Source: a bacterium (GTDB taxonomy: Bacteria; Bacteroidota; Ignavibacteria; Kapaibacteriales; UBA7675). From it: 64,000 nt of DNA. The notes beneath the pieces are model-generated. The model was not told where the DNA came from, searched no databases, and saw nothing but the letters and a program-made list of their open reading frames with translations. The stretch is taken from the NCBI GenBank assembly GCA_030430495.1, contig JAUIKM010000025.1, forward strand, positions 1 to 64,000. The letters are read 5' to 3'. Numbering within the stretch: the stretch's first letter is position 1; every line of letters begins with the position of its first letter. Positions 19,764 through 28,930 of the stretch are shown here, one piece after another. A program made the position numbers and the translations under genes.

Positions 19764-19946
19764 GGAATGGTATCGTGATAGCGGAGAAAAGGGGAATGGT
19801 ATCGTGATAGCAGAAAAAAGGGGAATGGTATCGTGATAGCGGAGAAAAGCGGAATGGCTTGGGGATAGCAGAAAAAAGGGGAATGGTATCGTGATAGCGG
19901 AGAAAAGGGGAATGGCATCGGGATAGCGGAGAAATTGGCGGAATGG
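19764..19946. repeat. 29-bp direct tandem repeat array, about six units
   Basis: Anchors 'GGAATGG' occur at 19764, 19793, 19822, 19851, 19880 and 19909 (period 29) and once more at 19940 (period 31). The unit is roughly GGAATGGTATCGTGATAGCG plus GAGAAAAGG, with small substitutions between copies. There are no spacers, so it is not a CRISPR array. Confidence 0.9.
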
Positions 19947-20020
19947 TTGAGTAAGATTTTGTGTGGCCGGGTGTTAACATGTTGATTTATAAGGGTTTAT
20001 GGCGTCGATGTTGCGGTCTG

Positions 20021-20176
20021 GACGCACTTCCGGCTAGATCCGGGGCCCGCCCCGCCGCCACCTCGGGAAGCTCCACCACGTTCCAACGCACTCCTCCCAC
20101 CCTGCATCAGTGCAAGTTTTCTTGAGTAAGCCGGTCGCGGATTTCACGCGCCGCATGCTGCGCGCTCGTCACAACA
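20021..20176 (+). repeat. Conserved intergenic element, copy A
   Basis: This copy shares ordered blocks with copy B at 48185-48347: CGCACTTC, CTAGATC, CCCCGCCGCC, CACTCCTCCCACCCTGCA, TGCAAGT, GAGTAAG, ACGCGCCGCATGCTGCGCG and GTCACA. The ACGCGC..GCGCG block can fold on itself. Both copies lie just downstream of a tandem array. Confidence 0.75.
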
Positions 20177-20514
20177 AGCTTACAGACTTTGCCGCCGTTT
20201 TTCCAGCGCAAAAAATTGAACGTAGCGAATCTTGCGACTGAACGGGCGGCCTTTCACGGTGAACGGAACAGTGTTGTTCTGCGGAAGCGTTCGCCCAGCC
20301 TCTTGCACGGCAATTGTCACTTCGGTGGGGCACAGCGGATGCTACCGGATTAAATTGTGGTCCGCGTCGCGCGGGACCCGACGTCTCATTTTCAGTTCGC
20401 AAATATTCCGTGTTTGCCGGCGGTATCACCGCAGATCACCATAGTGGTTCCGAGCCGGAAGACATCCCCCCAAAGCATTTTTCACCGCCTTTTCAGACCG
20501 CTTTGAGCGCTTCG

Positions 20515-20562
20515 CTGCGCTTGCACTCAGGCTCGCTTGATTTTCTTGCTCGTCATCGCGCC
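20515..20562 (+). repeat. Dispersed motif copy (TTGATTTTCTTGCTCGTC type)
   Basis: The segment CAGGCTCGCTTGATTTTCTTG followed by CTCGTC matches copies at 28477, 32566 and 53128, each preceded by a GC-rich self-complementary stretch. Confidence 0.55.
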
Positions 20563-20680
20563 CGGAGTCCAAAATCCGTGAGTCTGCCATCATCCACTGA
20601 ATTACAGAGATAGTTGCTTAGGCAACTAATTTTACGCCGTCCAACGCTCCCCGCGGCTCCGGGGTCGAGTGTAAGATTTC

Positions 20681-20712
20681 TTTGGTTTTCTCCCTGTCAA
20701 ATGCTATCTTGG
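20681..20712 (+). promoter_or_regulatory. Candidate Bacteroidota-type promoter for rpoZ
   Basis: TTTG (20681-20684) and TATCTTGG (20705-20712; TAnnTTTG with one mismatch) are separated by 20 bases. They end 30 bases before the rpoZ ATG. Confidence 0.4.
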
Positions 20713-20742
20713 CAAGCTTAGCGAAATTTGAACGAGGAGCAT

Positions 20743-21084
20743 ATGCGCGGATACATTGTCAACCCGGTTGTTGTGCGTTCCAACGCTTCAGAAGATGGAA
20801 GCATTTATATGGCTATCGTCGCGATGGGAATTCGCGCCCGCCAGATCAATGACGACATCAAATCGCAATTGTCGGCCCGCATGGAGCATATCAGCCCCAT
20901 CGACGATGACAGCGAATTCGGCAACTACGACCAGCTCGAGATCAGCAAGGAATTCGACAAAATTCCCAAGCCGACCTTCCTCTCGATGAAGGAAATGCTG
21001 AACGAGCAAATTCATTTCGAGAAACTCGAAATCGAAGAAAAGCCCAAACGCATCGCCAAACGCCGTACCCCGATCTCCGGCTGA
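20743..21084 (+). CDS. rpoZ: RNA polymerase omega subunit
   Basis: The protein is 113 residues from the ATG at 20743. The ORF track begins at an upstream TTG, but AGGAG sits 4-8 bases before this ATG. The core 'YMAIVAMGIRARQINDDIKS' is the conserved omega/Rpb6 motif that wraps the beta-prime C-terminus and aids polymerase assembly. The C-terminal basic tail (KPKRIAKRRTP) is common in Bacteroidota omega. coaBC follows, as in many bacteria, but a terminator separates them. Confidence 0.88.
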   Translation: MRGYIVNPVVVRSNASEDGSIYMAIVAMGIRARQINDDIKSQLSARMEHISPIDDDSEFGNYDQLEISKEFDKIPKPTFLSMKEMLNEQIHFEKLEIEEKPKRIAKRRTPISG

Positions 21085-21116
21085 GTGTCTGTCCGTTTTG
21101 GCCCAATCTGAAATTC

Positions 21117-21146
21117 CAAAAGCCGTCGTTTGTGCGACGGCTTTTT
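21117..21146 (+). terminator. Rho-independent terminator between rpoZ and coaBC
   Basis: AAAAGCCGTCG-TTTGTG-CGACGGCTTTTT is an 11-bp stem ending in a T-run. Some read-through into coaBC is possible because the coaBC start is only 40 bases on. Confidence 0.8.
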
Positions 21147-21186
21147 GCTTTTAAACAACTTTTTAAGCGAGCGGAGCGCAACACCT

Positions 21187-22638
21187 ATGCAAACTTCGGA
21201 AAAACCTCTGGCCGGCCTCAGAATTCTGCTCGGCGTCACCGCCAGCATCGCCGCCTACAAAACGCCGCAAATGATTCGCGATCTGCAACGCGCCGGAGCC
21301 GAAATCCGCGTGGCAATGACGGACTCCGCCGAACAATTTGTCGCTCCCCTCGCGCTGGTTAACGTCTCCCGCCACGACGTCGCCCTCGACATGTTCGCCC
21401 TCGACGCCCAGAGCGGCGGCTCCTGGCACATCCACCTGGCGCACTGGTGCGACCTGATGTTGATCGCGCCCTGTTCCGCTACAACTCTGGCACGCATCGC
21501 CGGCGGTTTTGCCGACAATGCCGTATCTGCACTTGCATTGGCCCTCCCTGAAAAAAGGCCGCTTTTGTTAGCCCCCGCGATGGATGCCGATATGTGGCAG
21601 GCCCGTGCCACGCAGCGCAATGTTAAACTGTTAAGCGACGATGGTGTGAAGTTTATCGGCCCGGAAGGCGGCGAACTCGCCAGCGGGCTCTCCGGCCACG
21701 GCCGCCTCGCCGCCCTCGAAACGATAATCTCCGAACTTGAACAATTTCATCCCGTCGCCCCGCGCGACGTTAAACAGCCTCAAACCCCGGCGTCCACGCC
21801 TTCGGAGTCACAAGCCGCTCAGCCCGAGCGCGACATCGTCGCCGAGGCCCTGGCGCGTCCGACCTTCCCGCTGGAAGATGCCGCCGCCGCCGATCGCATG
21901 ACCGCCGAACTCGAATTCGAAAAAATGAAAAAATCCGGCGGCCTCGCGCCCGTGGCGCAGCACGAGAGCCTGCGCGGTGTTAACATCGTTGTCAGCGCCG
22001 GACCCACGCGCGAGAAAATCGACGATGTGCGCTATTTAACAAATCACTCCAGCGGCAAGATGGGCTACGCGCTCGCCGCAGTCGCCGCCGCGCGCGGCGC
22101 AACCGTCACGCTCGTCTCCGGCCCGACGAACCTCGACACGCCGGACAATGTGCGCCGCGTCGACGTTGAGTCCGCCGCCGACATGTTTAATGCCGTCATG
22201 GCCGAACACGGGCACGCCGACGTCTGTATCATGTCCGCCGCCGTCGCCGACTTCACGCCGCAGCAGCAGAGCGAAGGTAAAATCAAGAAAACCGACATCG
22301 ACGGCAATCTCAAGCTCGAACTCAGCCGCACGCAGGACATCCTCGCCGCCCTCGGCGAACACAAACGTCCCGGACAACTCGTTGTCGGTTTTGCACTCGA
22401 AGCCAAAGACGCACTCGCAAACGCCCAGTCCAAACTCGAATGCAAAAACGCCGACATGATAGTTTTGAACGAGTTAAACAAATCACAGTCCGGCTTCGGC
22501 GGCGATGACAACACAATCACGCTCATCCGCAAAGGCAAAGAGCCGCAGAGTTTTCCGCCCGCGAGCAAAGTCGCATGTGCCGAAGTGATCCTGGATGCGG
22601 TGGGAGAGATGCGGGGTCTCGATAAAAACAACAAATAG
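21187..22638 (+). CDS. coaBC: Bifunctional phosphopantothenoylcysteine decarboxylase / phosphopantothenate-cysteine ligase
   Basis: The protein is 483 residues from the ATG at 21187. It carries out steps two and three of coenzyme A synthesis. The N-terminal flavoprotein CoaC domain shows 'LGVTASIAAYKTPQMIRDL', the catalytic-His region 'SGGSWHIHLAHW' and 'LLLAPAMDADMW'. The C-terminal CoaB domain shows 'VSAGPTREKIDDVRYLTNHS', 'SSGKMGYALA' and the lysine-rich end 'FGGDDNTITLIRKG'. The linker of about 80 residues between them (near 190-265) is longer and more polar than usual. A degraded copy of its 3' end lies at 28.7 kb. Confidence 0.95.
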   Translation: MQTSEKPLAGLRILLGVTASIAAYKTPQMIRDLQRAGAEIRVAMTDSAEQFVAPLALVNVSRHDVALDMFALDAQSGGSWHIHLAHWCDLMLIAPCSATTLARIAGGFADNAVSALALALPEKRPLLLAPAMDADMWQARATQRNVKLLSDDGVKFIGPEGGELASGLSGHGRLAALETIISELEQFHPVAPRDVKQPQTPASTPSESQAAQPERDIVAEALARPTFPLEDAAAADRMTAELEFEKMKKSGGLAPVAQHESLRGVNIVVSAGPTREKIDDVRYLTNHSSGKMGYALAAVAAARGATVTLVSGPTNLDTPDNVRRVDVESAADMFNAVMAEHGHADVCIMSAAVADFTPQQQSEGKIKKTDIDGNLKLELSRTQDILAALGEHKRPGQLVVGFALEAKDALANAQSKLECKNADMIVLNELNKSQSGFGGDDNTITLIRKGKEPQSFPPASKVACAEVILDAVGEMRGLDKNNK

Positions 22639-22723
22639 TCTTTGTGTTAAAATGGCGCTTCATGTGTTGAATGCGCCGAAATCGCTGTCGAACCCTGACC
22701 CTATGGTGAGGATCAACTCATAT

Positions 22724-24292
22724 TCAGCCATTCGCATGTGTTAGTGCATTTGCACTGAACACCCCGTCTCCATCCTTCACATCTTCGACATACGCCGCCC
22801 TTAAACTCTGTCGCTTTAGTCGAGCCTGCACCCATAAAAGCACCTCACTTAGTCCCACCGGCATTGACTGCCGCGTCCCCGCGCGCGCCAGTGTACGACA
22901 GAAGTCTGCGAGTTCCACGTATGCACCTCTGTGTGATTCCTCCGTTTTATTGAGTAGTGTTTTAAGCATCTGGACGACCTGTTGTTCAAAGTCGTGATAG
23001 GCCGAGTGTTTGCGCAGGTAACGCGATGTTGCTCGGAATTGCGCCTCCAGTAACTCGGTCTCGCCGAGTTCAAAGTAGAGCAGCAGGCGGAAAATGTGCG
23101 CAAACTCCTGGATGTCGCGTTTGGACTCCACCGTGCGAGAGTTGACTATCTCGTTTAACATCTCCAGCGCCAGGCCGCAGTCGCCCCCGACAAAACTCAT
23201 GACCGCGCAATTGTAGCAAATCGTTAATGCGCGGCTGTCGCGGATGCCCTTGCGCACGCTCCCCAGGTTTTGCTGAATCTCCCGCACAATTTCCATGCCC
23301 CTGTCGATCAGGCCGCAGTTCAGGGCCTGTGTCAACTCCAGAAATAGAATGCTGCCGACGTAATAGGTCTTGTCTCCTGACTGTTTAAGCGAGAGCTCTT
23401 TCAGGCTGTTAAGCATCGGCGTAAAATTGGAAAAGTGGCCGACGGCGATGCAGCAGTTCAGAAACTGGTCGAGCGTGCGTTTGTATTGCGCCGGGTAAAT
23501 TTGTTGCATCGCCGCATTCTCGCGCCAGATTTCAAGCGCTTTGTCGAAGGCCCTGTGCGCCGAAACGTAGTCGCCCAGCATCAACTGCAGCGAAGCGCGT
23601 ATCTCGAGTTGTTGCAGGCGGTTGCCCTTGCAGCGCGCCGAAGAGTCGTCGCGCACCAACTCGTGTTCGAGCAGTTGTTCTATCTCTTGCTGCCGTTCTG
23701 TTTGGCGCGTGCGGGCATGGCGACGCCGCAGCAGCTGCGCCGCACTCAGCAGCTGTTCGTATGCGATGTTCTGTTGCTGGTCAAGTAGAGTCGTTGCGGA
23801 TTGTTTAAACAGCGCCGCAATTGTCTCCTCGGTTTTTGCTCCGGGGCAGTCGTGCTGTAGGCGACGCTCCCAGGCCGGCAGGTCGAGCAGAATGCTGTGC
23901 TGTTCATAGAGTGCGGCTTTGGCGCGCGCGCGTTTGATGACCTTTAAACAATGCGCAAACATACCGCGCCGGTACAGCACGGTGATGTGCGCCAGTTGAC
24001 GGTGCAGCTCGCCCACGACCGTGCCGTCGTGATCGTGGCGCGCCAGACTGTCCAGCACCAGGTTCAGCAGTTGGTATTTCAATGCCGAGAGATAAGCCGC
24101 AAACGACTCGTTGCGCACCGCATGCGCCAGCGCGGCGGCGTTAAAGCTGTCGAGCTTGTCGTAGGCTGCGAATAGTTTAACCGTGTGGTTCTTTGATTTG
24201 CCCTGATAGCTGCGCGCAAAAATGTTGAAGTGGCGCTTCTCCGCGCGACTCATGCCTTTGACCAGTTGGAACAGCAAATCCTGAGTTTGCAC
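22724..24292 (-). CDS. Helical-repeat protein of the Bacteroidota 'SKSEKRYF' family
   Basis: The protein is 522 residues if started at the GTG at 24292, which has GGAG about nine bases upstream; the ORF track uses a further TTG. The N-terminus 'LLFQLVKGMSRAEKRHFNIF' followed by 'HTVKLFAAYDKL' matches a pattern I know from uncharacterised Bacteroidota proteins (LF.LIKSL.KSEKRYFK.F). The rest is all-helical, with TPR-like spacing of aromatic and leucine residues. The function is unknown; such folds usually bind proteins. It is convergent with coaBC. A diverged relative at 55.9 kb sits upstream of the CHAT protease gene. Tryptophan is rare and arginine is common. Confidence 0.7.
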   Translation of the reverse strand: MQTQDLLFQLVKGMSRAEKRHFNIFARSYQGKSKNHTVKLFAAYDKLDSFNAAALAHAVRNESFAAYLSALKYQLLNLVLDSLARHDHDGTVVGELHRQLAHITVLYRRGMFAHCLKVIKRARAKAALYEQHSILLDLPAWERRLQHDCPGAKTEETIAALFKQSATTLLDQQQNIAYEQLLSAAQLLRRRHARTRQTERQQEIEQLLEHELVRDDSSARCKGNRLQQLEIRASLQLMLGDYVSAHRAFDKALEIWRENAAMQQIYPAQYKRTLDQFLNCCIAVGHFSNFTPMLNSLKELSLKQSGDKTYYVGSILFLELTQALNCGLIDRGMEIVREIQQNLGSVRKGIRDSRALTICYNCAVMSFVGGDCGLALEMLNEIVNSRTVESKRDIQEFAHIFRLLLYFELGETELLEAQFRATSRYLRKHSAYHDFEQQVVQMLKTLLNKTEESHRGAYVELADFCRTLARAGTRQSMPVGLSEVLLWVQARLKRQSLRAAYVEDVKDGDGVFSANALTHANG

Positions 24293-24412
24293 GCCTGGTG
24301 TCTCCGTATGTTGTAGCAAACGCCCGTGACGCAGCACGGCGCATCGCAGCTTGGTTTTGATACGGAACAAACTAAAAAATTTAGTTGAATCACAGAGTGT
24401 ATGCCTCTAACT

Positions 24413-24436
24413 CGTTGACAAACAAGAGAATAAGCC
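24413..24436 (+). repeat. Dispersed motif copy between divergent genes
   Basis: CTCGTTGACAAACAAGAGAAT is followed by AAGCCG. It lies in the shared upstream region of the helical protein (minus) and the orphan gene at 24589 (plus). Confidence 0.55.
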
Positions 24437-24588
24437 GAGATATCCGCTCTGCCGTCGCAGCCAAAAAAACTATATTTCACGAAATGCTGCACGTGTTCCG
24501 GCGCGCTGCGCCCTGGATTGCCTTCGACGACAAACAACTACGTCGCCGCAAGGGCGGCAGGAACTTCAACACAGCCCGGAGACTGGAT

Positions 24589-25017
24589 ATGCTGCGTTTT
24601 GGAATTGTCAGCGACACAGGATTCACACGCGTTGGTTCGCCGGAAACACTCGAGTTGACGATGAGTTATCTGGCGGTGAAAAATGCGCAGGGCGCAGTTG
24701 AATCGTTCCGGATTAACATGAACGTCATCACCGGTGAGCAGGGCGCCGTACCTCTTTGCGGCGCAGGCGGCATCAATGTTTCGATCGATGCTTCGCCGGT
24801 TCTGACCGGCGCGCAGTCGACCAATCTTGCGCCGAATCACGAAAACGACATCAATATTAAACAGGTGTTCTGGGACCTTGATCTGACGATCCAGGTCGAG
24901 CAGGGGACGCCCGGTGAGTATTCGCTGATCGTAACCGGACCCGTCGTTTATAACTGGATTCTCGGCGAGGTCGATCTCGATCCGAGCGCCTTGCCCTCGG
25001 TGAATGTTAAAAGATAA
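24589..25017 (+). CDS. Hypothetical beta-rich protein
   Basis: The protein is 142 residues from the ATG at 24589 (MLRFGIVSDTGF). The ORF track extends further up to 24385, but that part lacks the codon bias. I do not recognise it. It has no signal peptide or TM segment. Alternating hydrophobic residues ('ESFRINMNVIT', 'VFWDLDLTIQVEQ', 'YSLIVTGPVVYNWIL') suggest a small beta-sandwich. It is followed by another small unrecognised gene on the same strand, 184 bases on. The two may form a pair. Confidence 0.6.
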   Translation: MLRFGIVSDTGFTRVGSPETLELTMSYLAVKNAQGAVESFRINMNVITGEQGAVPLCGAGGINVSIDASPVLTGAQSTNLAPNHENDINIKQVFWDLDLTIQVEQGTPGEYSLIVTGPVVYNWILGEVDLDPSALPSVNVKR

Positions 25018-25201
25018 TCGAACTTAACCAACGGCGCACCGATGCGGTCGCCGGCAATACACGATGTTCACATTTCACCGCGGCCGGGTGGAGTGCGGGC
25101 GTACCTGACCCTGGCGAACCTCATACGCCGTGAACTCCGGCGAACCAGGTTCTCCACATTCCATCGATACACTCACTTTAAACCTACACAAAGGTGTTAA
25201 C

Positions 25202-25489
25202 ATGGCTTTTCAATCTGGAACGACAAATCAAGACGACTGGCGTCAATACAGCAACAACACTATTATGGTGCAGGCGGATTTTGCACCGGGATTCCAGGGT
25301 GACGCCCCCGCGGCTGTTGCCAATCTCATGTGCGATTCACAGCCCCAGCCGCCTACCAGCGGCGTGCGTATCCTGAATCTCAGCCATTCGCTTTTTATGG
25401 CCCTGGTTCAACTGGCTGACGGCAGCGACCTTGACGTCAATGAGGCTAAAGCCTACAACTGGCGCATAAGCTGGATGGCGGCCAACTGA
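25202..25489 (+). CDS. Hypothetical small protein paired with the preceding gene
   Basis: The protein is 95 residues from the ATG at 25202; upstream residues of the ORF look like leader sequence. It begins MAFQSGTTNQDDWRQYSNNT and ends in 'AKAYNWRISWMAAN'. There is no signal peptide, cysteine pair or known motif. The tryptophan-rich C-terminus and beta-like alternation are its only features. The Asn/Gln-rich start and small size are reminiscent of small carbohydrate- or toxin-type beta proteins, but no function can be claimed. A hairpin follows. Confidence 0.6.
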   Translation: MAFQSGTTNQDDWRQYSNNTIMVQADFAPGFQGDAPAAVANLMCDSQPQPPTSGVRILNLSHSLFMALVQLADGSDLDVNEAKAYNWRISWMAAN

Positions 25490-25542
25490 CCGCCCCTGTG
25501 CGGATTACGTGAGTTTTACTCTGCGATTAACACAGGCAAAAA

Positions 25543-25576
25543 AAGCCCGCCGTCACAAGACGGTGGGCTTCGCTGT
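25543..25576 (+). terminator. Hairpin after the orphan pair
   Basis: AAGCCCGCCGTC-ACAA-GACGGTGGGCTT is a 12-bp stem with one G-T pair. The T tract after it is weak (CGCTGTTTG). Confidence 0.6.
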
Positions 25577-25613
25577 TTGTATCTGTTTTAAAGTGACTTG
25601 CAGGCTGATTAAA

Positions 25614-25722
25614 CAACTGCCGCAGCCTGCCCGCTCTCCAGCGACTCCACCGCCGCGAACGTCGCTTCCGTCTCCGCGTGCAAAGTTTTGTAGCCGATTG
25701 AAAACTCGCCGCCCTGGCCATC
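25614..25722 (-). pseudogene. Remnant of the 3' end of the two-domain oxidoreductase gene
   Basis: Bases 25623-25713 match 29044-29134, the 3' end of the intact oxidoreductase gene, with two differences in 91. Read on the minus strand it encodes 'FSIGYKTLHAETEATFAAVE' and then a few residues before a stop. The similarity stops abruptly on both sides. It is a decayed duplicate, too short to make a protein. Confidence 0.85.
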
Positions 25723-25780
25723 ACAATACAAGGTGCAGGGAAGGGAGCCGCACAGTTTGTCGGTTCAGAGCGGGTGTGTG

Positions 25781-28045
25781 TTAACGCAGGAACGCGACTG
25801 AAATTACGGATACGCTATTCTTGCGTGCAATGCGAATAATGTATCTGCCGCTGGAAAAATTCCTGAGGTCTATCTCCACTGGTTGGCCTGGAGAAGAAGT
25901 TTGTTCAAGAACTTTGAGCCCGAGTAGCGAAAATACCTGTATCGTGGACGGGAGGCTCGATACTCCGTGCAAAACAAAAAGGCCGTTGTCAGGCGAGCGC
26001 AGCTCAAGCCGGTCTGAATCTGGTGCAACTGTGATGTCTGATGCGACTTCTCCTATCGTGTTAACAACCGTATTCGTGATGACGGGCCTGTTTAAATCGA
26101 AATAAATTGCAGCGCGGTTGTGTATTTGTGTGCCCAACGGCAACGACTCCTGCAAGTCGAGTTTATACTTCACCATGCCATGGCTGCCTGGCTCATCCTC
26201 GTCTTTGCCGGGCAGCTCGATTCCCGCAAAACGAAATTCCAGAACATTGTCGTTCAGAACGTTGACGGTGTAGTCGTGGGACGCCGCGCCGAAGTGGATT
26301 GTGTTAACATTCAGATTGCCGTCCAGCGTGTCCCGGATGACCACGTCGCGTGCGGGCGCGTTTCCGATATTCTGAAAGCGAATCGTATAGGACAGTGTTG
26401 GATGTTTCTGTTGCAGGATTAAACCTTGATCGCCGAAGCCGCGCGGCGCCACGCTGATATCGTTCGGGTCGTAGGACGCCGTTATCTCCGTGCATGTTTT
26501 ATCCCGTCGGTCCTGTGCAAGGATTTCTACATCATCTTCTGCGACGTAGAACTCTGCGCATACTTCCTCTCCGCGCAACGCCTCATCCGGCGGGACGACT
26601 GCTGTAACCTGGAAATGCCGCGTTGATCCTACCGGCATATCGACCAGGTCCCACGCGGCGGTAAACTCGGAACTGCGGTCGGCCTGTGGGATGGTTTCAA
26701 GGTTTAACAGATTGAATGGCACGACCTGGAAATTGAGCGTGCCGGTAAACGGAAGCGTACCTTTGTTTACGCAGCTCAAATAGTAGGTCATTTTCAGTCC
26801 TGACCGGGCCGCCGTGGATGTAATGCTCAGCTCCACATGCTCAAAGAGCGATGTCGGTGCAATGCCGAAATCCAGGCTGCCGGTGATTTCGCCGGACTCC
26901 TGTATGTGTATTTCACGTCCCGCGTCGTCGCAGCTGTTTTTCCAGGGCCAATCGACATCCTGGTGTGCTGTGTACGCGCCCGGAGGCAGGGAAGTCGTGA
27001 ATCCGCCGTCCGGCCCGCTGACAGCCCAAAATCCGGAGGGCTCGAAGCGGACGATTCGGGAGCCGACCGCCATTTCATTTTCCTGGCGGTCGCAGCTTTC
27101 ATTCAGGTCTGCATACACCTGTCCTTCAAAGCCGATCTCGGTTTCGGCGGCGTTGTAACAACATCCGTTGAGGTTAAAGCGGTCTTTGCTTTCGGGCACC
27201 AGCCAGGCTTCGGGCTGTTCGATATGGGCCAGCAACAAGCCGCTTTCCGTTCCAATGCAATAGAGCTGCAGATTATTGCAGAAACTTTCCGTACACGGGC
27301 GGAAGGTCAGGTCGTCCGTGCCGCTGAATTCTTTCTTCAGGGCCTCCAGCGGCCCTTCGAGCGGGTCGACGCTGACCAGCCAGAATGAATTGAGGGCATT
27401 CCTGGTGTCGTGACGCGATGCATACATGAGCCCGTCATGCGGATTAAACACCAGGCCTCCAATGACAACCTGGAGCTTGAGCAGATTCAGTAGCTCGTGG
27501 CTGTTAATGTCATAGACCCTGTAGTCGCTGCCTGGATTATAGAGGTACAAACCGCGTTTGTTATCCAAGACGGATCCGCAAACATTGTATCCCTCCGTGG
27601 TGTTTTCCAGGTTAAAATGCTGGTTTTGCACGGTGTTGGGGTCGATGACTTGCAGACAGGCATAACCCCTCAGGTCGATAGCGTAATAGCGGTCGCTTGT
27701 CGGGTTGTATTCCAGCTCGCCGGCGTGTTTAACATCGAGTTTCGTGAAGTCCGCCAGAGATCCGTCAATGAGATTGAGTCTCATCAAATATTGATTGTCG
27801 ACAATAAACGAATAGTGATTGCGCCGGACGTCGATAGCCGCATTGGATATGCGTGCATCTTCCGCAATATCTACGTCCGGGTTCAAAATGACGAACTCGC
27901 CGGTTTCGAGGTCAACATAACCGAAGCGCGCCGTTGCGCCGGAGCGTTCCAATCCGTAATAGGAGCTTTCCTGAGCGCTTGCGCCGGTGTGGACCAATAA
28001 GAGCGAGCAGAAAAAGGCGAGGCCGAAGATCGTGGAAATTTTCAT
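25781..28045 (-). CDS. Large secreted protein with DUF11/DUF7619-like repeat and T9SS type A domain
   Basis: The protein is 754 residues from the ATG at 28045, with a clear signal peptide (MKISTIFGLAFFCSLLLVHT, then GASAQE). The first 300 residues carry short repeated beta segments that look like a propeller. Near 320-390 is a SdrD-B-like stretch ('GQVYADLNESCDRQENEMAV', 'LPPGAYTAHQDV'). Near 540-665 the segment 'SYDPNDISVAPRGFGDQGLI' followed by 'LSYTIRFQNIGNAPARDVVI' is the conserved module usually placed before T9SS tails. The last 80 residues end in a sorting domain ('IQVFSLLGLKVLEQ', 'FSSGRYIIRIARK'). It is probably a surface or extracellular matrix protein. No enzyme motif was found. 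Confidence 0.8.
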   Translation of the reverse strand: MKISTIFGLAFFCSLLLVHTGASAQESSYYGLERSGATARFGYVDLETGEFVILNPDVDIAEDARISNAAIDVRRNHYSFIVDNQYLMRLNLIDGSLADFTKLDVKHAGELEYNPTSDRYYAIDLRGYACLQVIDPNTVQNQHFNLENTTEGYNVCGSVLDNKRGLYLYNPGSDYRVYDINSHELLNLLKLQVVIGGLVFNPHDGLMYASRHDTRNALNSFWLVSVDPLEGPLEALKKEFSGTDDLTFRPCTESFCNNLQLYCIGTESGLLLAHIEQPEAWLVPESKDRFNLNGCCYNAAETEIGFEGQVYADLNESCDRQENEMAVGSRIVRFEPSGFWAVSGPDGGFTTSLPPGAYTAHQDVDWPWKNSCDDAGREIHIQESGEITGSLDFGIAPTSLFEHVELSITSTAARSGLKMTYYLSCVNKGTLPFTGTLNFQVVPFNLLNLETIPQADRSSEFTAAWDLVDMPVGSTRHFQVTAVVPPDEALRGEEVCAEFYVAEDDVEILAQDRRDKTCTEITASYDPNDISVAPRGFGDQGLILQQKHPTLSYTIRFQNIGNAPARDVVIRDTLDGNLNVNTIHFGAASHDYTVNVLNDNVLEFRFAGIELPGKDEDEPGSHGMVKYKLDLQESLPLGTQIHNRAAIYFDLNRPVITNTVVNTIGEVASDITVAPDSDRLELRSPDNGLFVLHGVSSLPSTIQVFSLLGLKVLEQTSSPGQPVEIDLRNFSSGRYIIRIARKNSVSVISVAFLR

Positions 28046-28723
28046 GGAGCAGTCTCTGTCAACAGCCGTAGGCACAACGGTCGGACAGACCGCAAGCCGG
28101 AACTCGCGCCCTGCCGTCGAAAGCCGGGTTTTCGCATGGGTGCGTTGATATACCGCTGTAAGTATACTGAGGTTTAGTGAAATCGGCAGCCGGGATTGCC
28201 ATTACGTCCGCAAAGACCCTATCTACGAATTTTGGTTACAAGTTTATATCAAATTGCGTTCGTGCTTGTGAATCCCACACCTGTTGTCAGGCGTTCGAGC
28301 AAACGGTTCAAGTCGCCTTTTTTGTCGGTCCGGCGCGATTCTGTGCACAATCTGCCTGTTTTGCTGCGTTTTAGGTGACGCATGTATTGAGCTGCCCAGG
28401 CTTAAAAATACTCGAATAAAACCGCGATTGCCCGGTGATGTAAAGACATTGCAGCGCCTGCCCGCGCCTGCGGCTTTTCAGGCTCGCTTTTTGATTTTTT
28501 TGTTTGGCATCGAGTGTCGTGCGATGAGCCCGTGACGCTTCCAAAACCGCAATGTCGGTTTCACGCCTGGAACTCGTGCCGATGCGACTGTGATTGAAGC
28601 CGGCGGCGGTTAACTGATGTTGAAAAGTCCGCAAGATTCTCCCGCTGGCTTGTCTGGTTGAAAGTCTGGGTCCGGTGATGAGCTTTCAACCGCGAGTCGC
28701 GAGTCCGCCACCGAACGGCGTTG
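28046..28723. other. Spacer upstream of the large T9SS protein, no gene seen
   Basis: These 678 bases hold the promoter of the minus-strand T9SS gene and a copy of the dispersed motif at 28450-28510. Short ORFs (28284, 28371) overlap each other and lack codon bias. Confidence 0.5.
28450..28510 (+). repeat. Dispersed motif copy (GATTTTTTTGTTTGGC type)
   Basis: A GC-rich stretch (GCCTGCCCGCGCCTGCGGC) is followed by CAGGCTCGCTTTTTGATTTT and TTTGTTTGGC, the same order as the copies at 20515 and 53117. Confidence 0.5.
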
Positions 28724-28863
28724 AAAACGCCGACATGATCGCGCTGAAAGAGTTAAACAAATCACAAGCCGGTTTCGGCGGCGACGACAACACAATTGCG
28801 TTCGTTCGCAAAGGCCAAGAGCCGCAGAGTTTTCCGCCTGTGAGCAAAAAAGAATGTATCAAT
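28724..28863 (+). pseudogene. Remnant of the 3' end of coaBC
   Basis: This stretch encodes 'ENADMIALKELNKSQAGFGG' followed by 'DDNTIAFVRKGQEPQSFPPV', closely matching the C-terminal end of CoaBC at 22447-22585 (KNADMIVLNELNKSQSGFGG...). The upstream part of the gene is absent and the ORF begins in unrelated sequence. The divergence is greater than for the oxidoreductase remnant, which suggests free drift. Confidence 0.85.
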
Positions 28864-28930
28864 AATAATGCCATCAACATTAGCAGTCGAATGAAGTGAG
28901 TGCCAAGTGTATGAGTCCTGTTGTTGAGTC

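Larger units (their letters stand above)
19666..20704. other. Long intergenic spacer after mutS, repeat-bearing, no gene seen
   Basis: The spacer holds a 29-bp tandem array (19764-19946), copy A of a conserved intergenic element (20021-20176), a dispersed-motif copy (20515-20562) and a probable rpoZ promoter. Short ORFs in it have no codon bias like the flanking genes and do not look real. Confidence 0.6.

Noticed and set aside
19764-19946. CRISPR array (29-bp repeats)
   Set aside because: The units are contiguous with no unique spacers and no cas genes are near, so it is a plain tandem repeat.
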